From a candidate division TA06 bacterium (GTDB lineage Bacteria > Ratteibacteria > UBA8468 > MWAK01), in assembly GCA_022704925.1 (NCBI GenBank), contig JAKJFK010000077.1:1-7822 (forward strand): a stretch of 7,822 nucleotides of DNA, written 5' to 3'. Below, piece by piece: positions 5,094-7,822 of the stretch. Under the pieces are notes generated by a model. It worked only from the letters and a program-made list of their open reading frames with translations. It was not told where the DNA came from and did not search any database. The translations under genes and the position numbers were made by a program. How positions within the stretch are numbered: the first letter of the stretch is position 1; each line of letters opens with the position of its first letter.

Positions 5094-5667
5094 AACCCGA
5101 ATCCCGGTGGATCTCGGCCGGCCTCCGGCTGGCTTTACGCTGCTGGAAATGATACTGGTCATGGTGGTCATCACCATCGTCCTTTCGATGGCGGCACCTT
5201 CCTTGAGCGGTTTTGCCCGTTCCCGGCCGATCTTCGACGCCTCGGTCAAATTTGTCAGCCTGTCCGATTACGCCCGTTCTCAGGCGGTCGCGGAGGGGCG
5301 CGTTTATCGTTTGAACCTGGATACGGAAACGGGCCGTTTCTGGCTGACCGCCCAGGAAGGCGGCGCCTTCAAGGAACTCGGGCAGGGAATGGGCCGGGTC
5401 TTCCGCCTGCCCGACGAAACCAGGGCTGACTGGATTGAACACCCGTCCCGGACGGCCGAAGCAAGTCCCCCGGAATTCCTTTCAATGGGCAGCGCGGAAT
5501 CCCTGGTTCCACGGGACTCCGGTGATAACGAGTATATCGAATTTCAACCCGACGGCAGCGCGGAGACGGCGGTCATCCGGCTTACCGACCGGAAAAACAA
5601 CCGCCTTGATATCACCAGCTCATCGCCCACGGACCGTTTTCGGGTGGTCACTTCGACAGGAACCTGA
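5062..5667 (+). CDS. gspH: minor pseudopilin GspH
   Basis: This encodes a low-abundance pseudopilin with a prepilin N-terminus: 'AG/FTLLEMILVMVVITIVL', with Glu at +5 and a GspH-type body ('ARSQAVAEGRVYRLNLD', then an acidic and Ser-rich middle and a beta-rich end). The gene's identity is clear but its start is not. ATG 5062 gives 201 residues with a 24-residue leader containing Arg8, Lys11 and Arg13, and overlaps gspG by 32 bp. GTG 5107 gives 186 residues with a 9-residue leader and starts 13 nt after the gspG stop. Neither has a clear Shine-Dalgarno sequence; translation is probably coupled to gspG. I prefer 5062 for its ATG and basic leader. The stop lies 4 nt before gspI. FimT/GspH-family alternatives fit equally by sequence; the operon position favours GspH. 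Confidence 0.85.
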   Translation: MTISTTGRNGKTRIPVDLGRPPAGFTLLEMILVMVVITIVLSMAAPSLSGFARSRPIFDASVKFVSLSDYARSQAVAEGRVYRLNLDTETGRFWLTAQEGGAFKELGQGMGRVFRLPDETRADWIEHPSRTAEASPPEFLSMGSAESLVPRDSGDNEYIEFQPDGSAETAVIRLTDRKNNRLDITSSSPTDRFRVVTSTGT

Positions 5668-5671
5668 TAAG

Positions 5672-6067
5672 ATGAGGATTCCCGACCTTGCCAAAAAAAG
5701 AGATGCCTTCACCCTGGTGGAAGTCCTGGCGGCGCTGACATTTACGATGATCCTCCTGCCGGTGGCGATGAAGGGCGTTTCTCTGGCGACCGGAGCTTCC
5801 GCGGACGCGCGCCGCCGGATTGAAGCGACCCTCCTGGCCCGGACCCTGATGGCCGAGCTGGAATCGGAAGGCGTGAACCAGTTCTCCGAAGCCTCCGGTG
5901 ATTTCGCCCCGGAAGCGCCCGGTTACCAGTGGTCGGCGCGAGTGGCCGCCGGGCCGGAGAGCAACCTTAACGAATTGCAGGTGGAAGTCACCTGGCAATC
6001 GCGCGGATCGGAACGCTCGGTAACCCTGGCCACGCTGATCTACGAGGAGGGGGTTTCAAATGAATAA
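5672..6067 (+). CDS. gspI: minor pseudopilin GspI
   Basis: This is a small 131-residue minor pseudopilin. In known systems GspI is the hub of the GspI-J-K tip complex. The leader MRIPDLAKKRDA is basic and is followed by FTLVEVLAALTF, with Glu at mature +5 and a hydrophobic helix to about residue 36. The residue before the cut is Ala12, not the usual Gly. The rest ('LLARTLMAELESEG', 'YQWSARV', 'LQVEVTWQ') fits GspI: a helix, then a short beta sheet. The start at 5672 is set by the leader; AGGA at 5658-5661 is 10 nt upstream. It overlaps gspJ by 8 bp, so the two are likely translationally coupled. Confidence 0.92.
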   Translation: MRIPDLAKKRDAFTLVEVLAALTFTMILLPVAMKGVSLATGASADARRRIEATLLARTLMAELESEGVNQFSEASGDFAPEAPGYQWSARVAAGPESNLNELQVEVTWQSRGSERSVTLATLIYEEGVSNE

Positions 6068-6788
6068 ACCCTCCGCCAACCCTTGCCGCAATAAAGGGTT
6101 CACCCTGCTGGAGATGCTCCTGGCCATGACCATGACCGCCTTACTGGCCAGTTCCCTTTACGCCAGTCTTCGAATCGGATTCCGCGCCCGGGAACAAAGT
6201 GAAAAATCCCTGGAACCGTTCCGGGCCGCGGCCAATGCTTTCGACATCATGCGCCGGGACCTGCAGTCGACCCCGCCTCCGCGCGGAATCCTGGCCGGTC
6301 CTTTCCTTGGTCTTGATGGCGGGGAGGCATTATCGGAAAGCGGTTACGACAGCATCTCCTTCTTCACCCAGCCCATGGGAAGGCTGAACGCGGCGCCGGG
6401 TATCATCGGGCTCGAGTACCGGCTGGAGATCCCGGGAGGGGAGTCTGAACCGGCCCTGACCAGGCTGGTTACGACCAACCTGCTGGCGCCGGAGACCCCG
6501 GCGGCGGAAACGCAGGTCATCTGCCGGAACGTTAACGAGTTCAACCTGCGCTATTTCGACGGCAGCGAGTGGTTCGACAACTGGGACTCAACCGGCCAGA
6601 CCGACAACCTGCCCCGGGCGGTCGAAATCAGCCTCGAGCTTCCCCTGGCCTCGAAAGAAGGCGAACCGGAGGTGTACCGTTTCCGGCAGACGGTCCTGCT
6701 TCCCTGCTGCAACCCGGCCGCCGCGGAAACCGTCTCCGCACCGGCCGGTTCGTCAACCCAACGGACGGGCGGAACGGGAGGCGGATGA
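6060..6788 (+). CDS. gspJ: minor pseudopilin GspJ
   Basis: This encodes a 242-residue pseudopilin of the tip complex. Its leader ends NKG/FTLLE (cut after Gly13; Glu at mature +5), and the hydrophobic helix reaches about residue 33. The body carries the GspJ hallmarks 'AFDIMRRDLQS' (helix end) and 'FNLRYFDGSEWFDNWDS' in the C-terminal part. AGGAGG (6045-6050) lies 9 nt before the ATG, inside the end of gspI. Cys216-Cys217 are adjacent, and Cys155 is the only other cysteine after the leader, so a disulfide is possible. The last 20 or so residues are a Ser/Thr/Gly tail beyond the conserved fold, which makes the protein somewhat longer than the usual 200 or so. Its TGA overlaps the ATG of gspK as ATGA. 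Confidence 0.94.
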   Translation: MNKPSANPCRNKGFTLLEMLLAMTMTALLASSLYASLRIGFRAREQSEKSLEPFRAAANAFDIMRRDLQSTPPPRGILAGPFLGLDGGEALSESGYDSISFFTQPMGRLNAAPGIIGLEYRLEIPGGESEPALTRLVTTNLLAPETPAAETQVICRNVNEFNLRYFDGSEWFDNWDSTGQTDNLPRAVEISLELPLASKEGEPEVYRFRQTVLLPCCNPAAAETVSAPAGSSTQRTGGTGGG

Positions 6789-7822
6789 TCCGGCAGCTTC
6801 GGCTGGCCGGGCGCGCCGCGCCCGGGCCGGAAAAAGCGTCCCGGTTCAAGGGGTACGATTTTGATCGCCACCATGTGGGTCGTACTGGTCCTGGCCGGGT
6901 TGGTACTTGTTTTTGCGCACCGGATGCGGGTCGAAGTGCTGGCCTCGGCCAACCAGCTGGCCGCCGCCCAGGCGGAGTGGGTGGCCCGGGCGGGGCTGGC
7001 CTTCATGATCGCTCAGGTGAACGGCACGGACGGGACCTGGTCTAACGACGAGGCATTATCGTGCGAGGCGGTTCCGGTCGGAAACGGTTATTTCTGGCTG
7101 TTGCACCCGGACCCGGAGGATGACTGGTCCTATCGTTTCGGCATCACCGACGAATCCTCCAGGTTAAACCTGAATTATGCCACCGAGGAGATGCTCCTGA
7201 TGTTTAACGGCCTGACTGAAGAACTGGCGGCCGCCCTGATCGACTGGCGCAATCCGGATGCGGAGGCGCCCCCGATCGAGGGTGGTGCCAAGAGCGAATA
7301 TTACCTGCTCCGGTCGCCGGCTTACAACTGCAAAAGCGGTCCGCTGGAAACCATCGAGGAGATTCTCATGATAAAAGGCGCGAGCCCGGAGATTCTCTTC
7401 GGAGAGGACCTCAACCGCAACGGTGTGCTCGATCCCAATGAGGACGACGGCGACGAGAACCCGCCGGCCGACAACCGGGACGGCCAGCTGGACCGCGGCA
7501 TCTATCCATTCATAACCGTCTACTCCGAGGCCGCCGCGGCCACCGGCGGGCGAAACCGACCGACCAGCCCGATCAACGTGAATACCGCTCCGCGCGAAGT
7601 CCTGCAGTGCCTGCCGGGACTGGATCAGGCCGATGTGGACGCCCTGATCAACGCGCGCTCGGCGGAGACCACCAATCTCGACACCCCCGACTGGGTGAAC
7701 CAGGCGCTGCCGGCGGCAAAAGCGGCCGCCATCCGCAACTGGATAACCGTGCAATCCTACCGCTTCTCGGCCGACATCGTGGCGGTAAGCGGCGACGGCC
7801 GGGCCTTCAAGCGTTTCCGCGC
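6785..7822 (+). CDS. gspK: minor pseudopilin GspK, partial, with apparent 5' frame break
   Basis: GspK is the large minor pseudopilin that caps the pseudopilus tip. The frame from about 6834 to the right edge reads through without a stop. It shows 'SRG/TILIATMW' followed by a hydrophobic helix; position +5 is Ala, not Glu, as expected for GspK. Then come 'FGITDESSRLNLN' (from 7137), 'LIDWRNPDAEAP', 'SGPLETIEEIL' and 'INVNTAPREVL' (from 7572), all GspK signatures. A 12-residue EF-hand-like loop, DLNRNGVLDPNE, lies at 7407-7442. The main frame has no start codon before the leader. The ATG at 6785, overlapping the gspJ stop as ATGA, is in another frame (6785 to about 6833 or 6853). Joining them needs a +1 shift near the A-run at 6831-6835 or the G-run at 6850-6853. 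The 3' end lies outside the window. Confidence 0.9.
6831..6853 (+). other. likely frameshift interval in gspK
   Basis: Between the start frame (from ATG 6785) and the conserved GspK frame one surplus base must be skipped. Five A residues (6831-6835) and four G residues (6850-6853) are the two homopolymers in reach. Dropping one A gives a junction ending EKRPGSRG/TILIA; dropping one G gives EKASRFKG/TILIA. Both give a basic leader with Gly before the cut. An assembly or sequencing indel is the simplest cause. Confidence 0.6.

Noticed and set aside
6873-6875. ATG 6873 as the gspK start
   Set aside because: It would delete the basic leader and the first residues of the membrane helix, so no prepilin cleavage site would remain.
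7164-7754. 196-residue minus-strand open frame inside gspK
   Set aside because: It is antisense to conserved GspK motifs and starts and ends within them.

Overview
The window is a GC-rich bacterial segment made of two unlike halves. The left 0.9 kb is non-coding: a tRNA-Leu(CAA) gene on the minus strand, followed on that strand by about 570 bp of nested repeats and hairpins. The rest is a tightly packed plus-strand operon for a type II secretion system (T2SS) pseudopilus and its inner-membrane assembly platform. The organism cannot be named from this. The tRNA lacks an encoded CCA. One pseudopilin leader ends in Ala before Phe-Thr-Leu. GspK carries a 'DxNxNG' acidic insert. The operon starts with an Arg/Gly-rich secreted helical protein. 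Together these suggest a Gram-negative environmental lineage, perhaps in or near the PVC/Planctomycetes/Omnitrophota groups, but this is only a guess.

Layout: 11-43 is a possible minus-strand terminator. 95-205 and 298-408 are an ungapped 111-bp direct repeat. 204-237 and 547-580 are a second repeat pair, whose right copy covers the tRNA 3' trailer. 451-469 is an orphan copy of the tRNA 3' end. 577-659 is tRNA-Leu. 660-930 is an AT-richer intergenic stretch with only weak promoter candidates. 931-1542 encodes a small exported protein with a Spy/CpxP-like look. Then come gspE (1580-3334), gspF (3360-4589), gspG (4629-5093), gspH (about 5062-5667), gspI (5672-6067), gspJ (6060-6788) and gspK (6785 to beyond the right edge).

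How the genes work together: GspE is the cytoplasmic ATPase and GspF the polytopic platform protein it acts on. Together they drive assembly of a periplasmic pseudopilus, with GspG as the main subunit and GspH, I, J and K as minor subunits; I, J and K form the tip. All five pseudopilins show a prepilin-type leader and N-terminal helix. A prepilin peptidase (GspO), the outer-membrane secretin (GspD) and GspC/L/M are not in the window and would be expected nearby or elsewhere. Gene gaps run from -32 to +39 bp, so E to K is probably one transcript, perhaps with the 931-1542 gene as its first member.

The points most worth checking are an apparent +1 frame break at the 5' end of gspK, the mosaic of tRNA-derived and hairpin repeats downstream of tRNA-Leu, and a 9-nt sequence in the tRNA 3' trailer that is complementary to the tRNA's own T-loop. 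I see no clearly new system. The T2SS operon is of conventional type.
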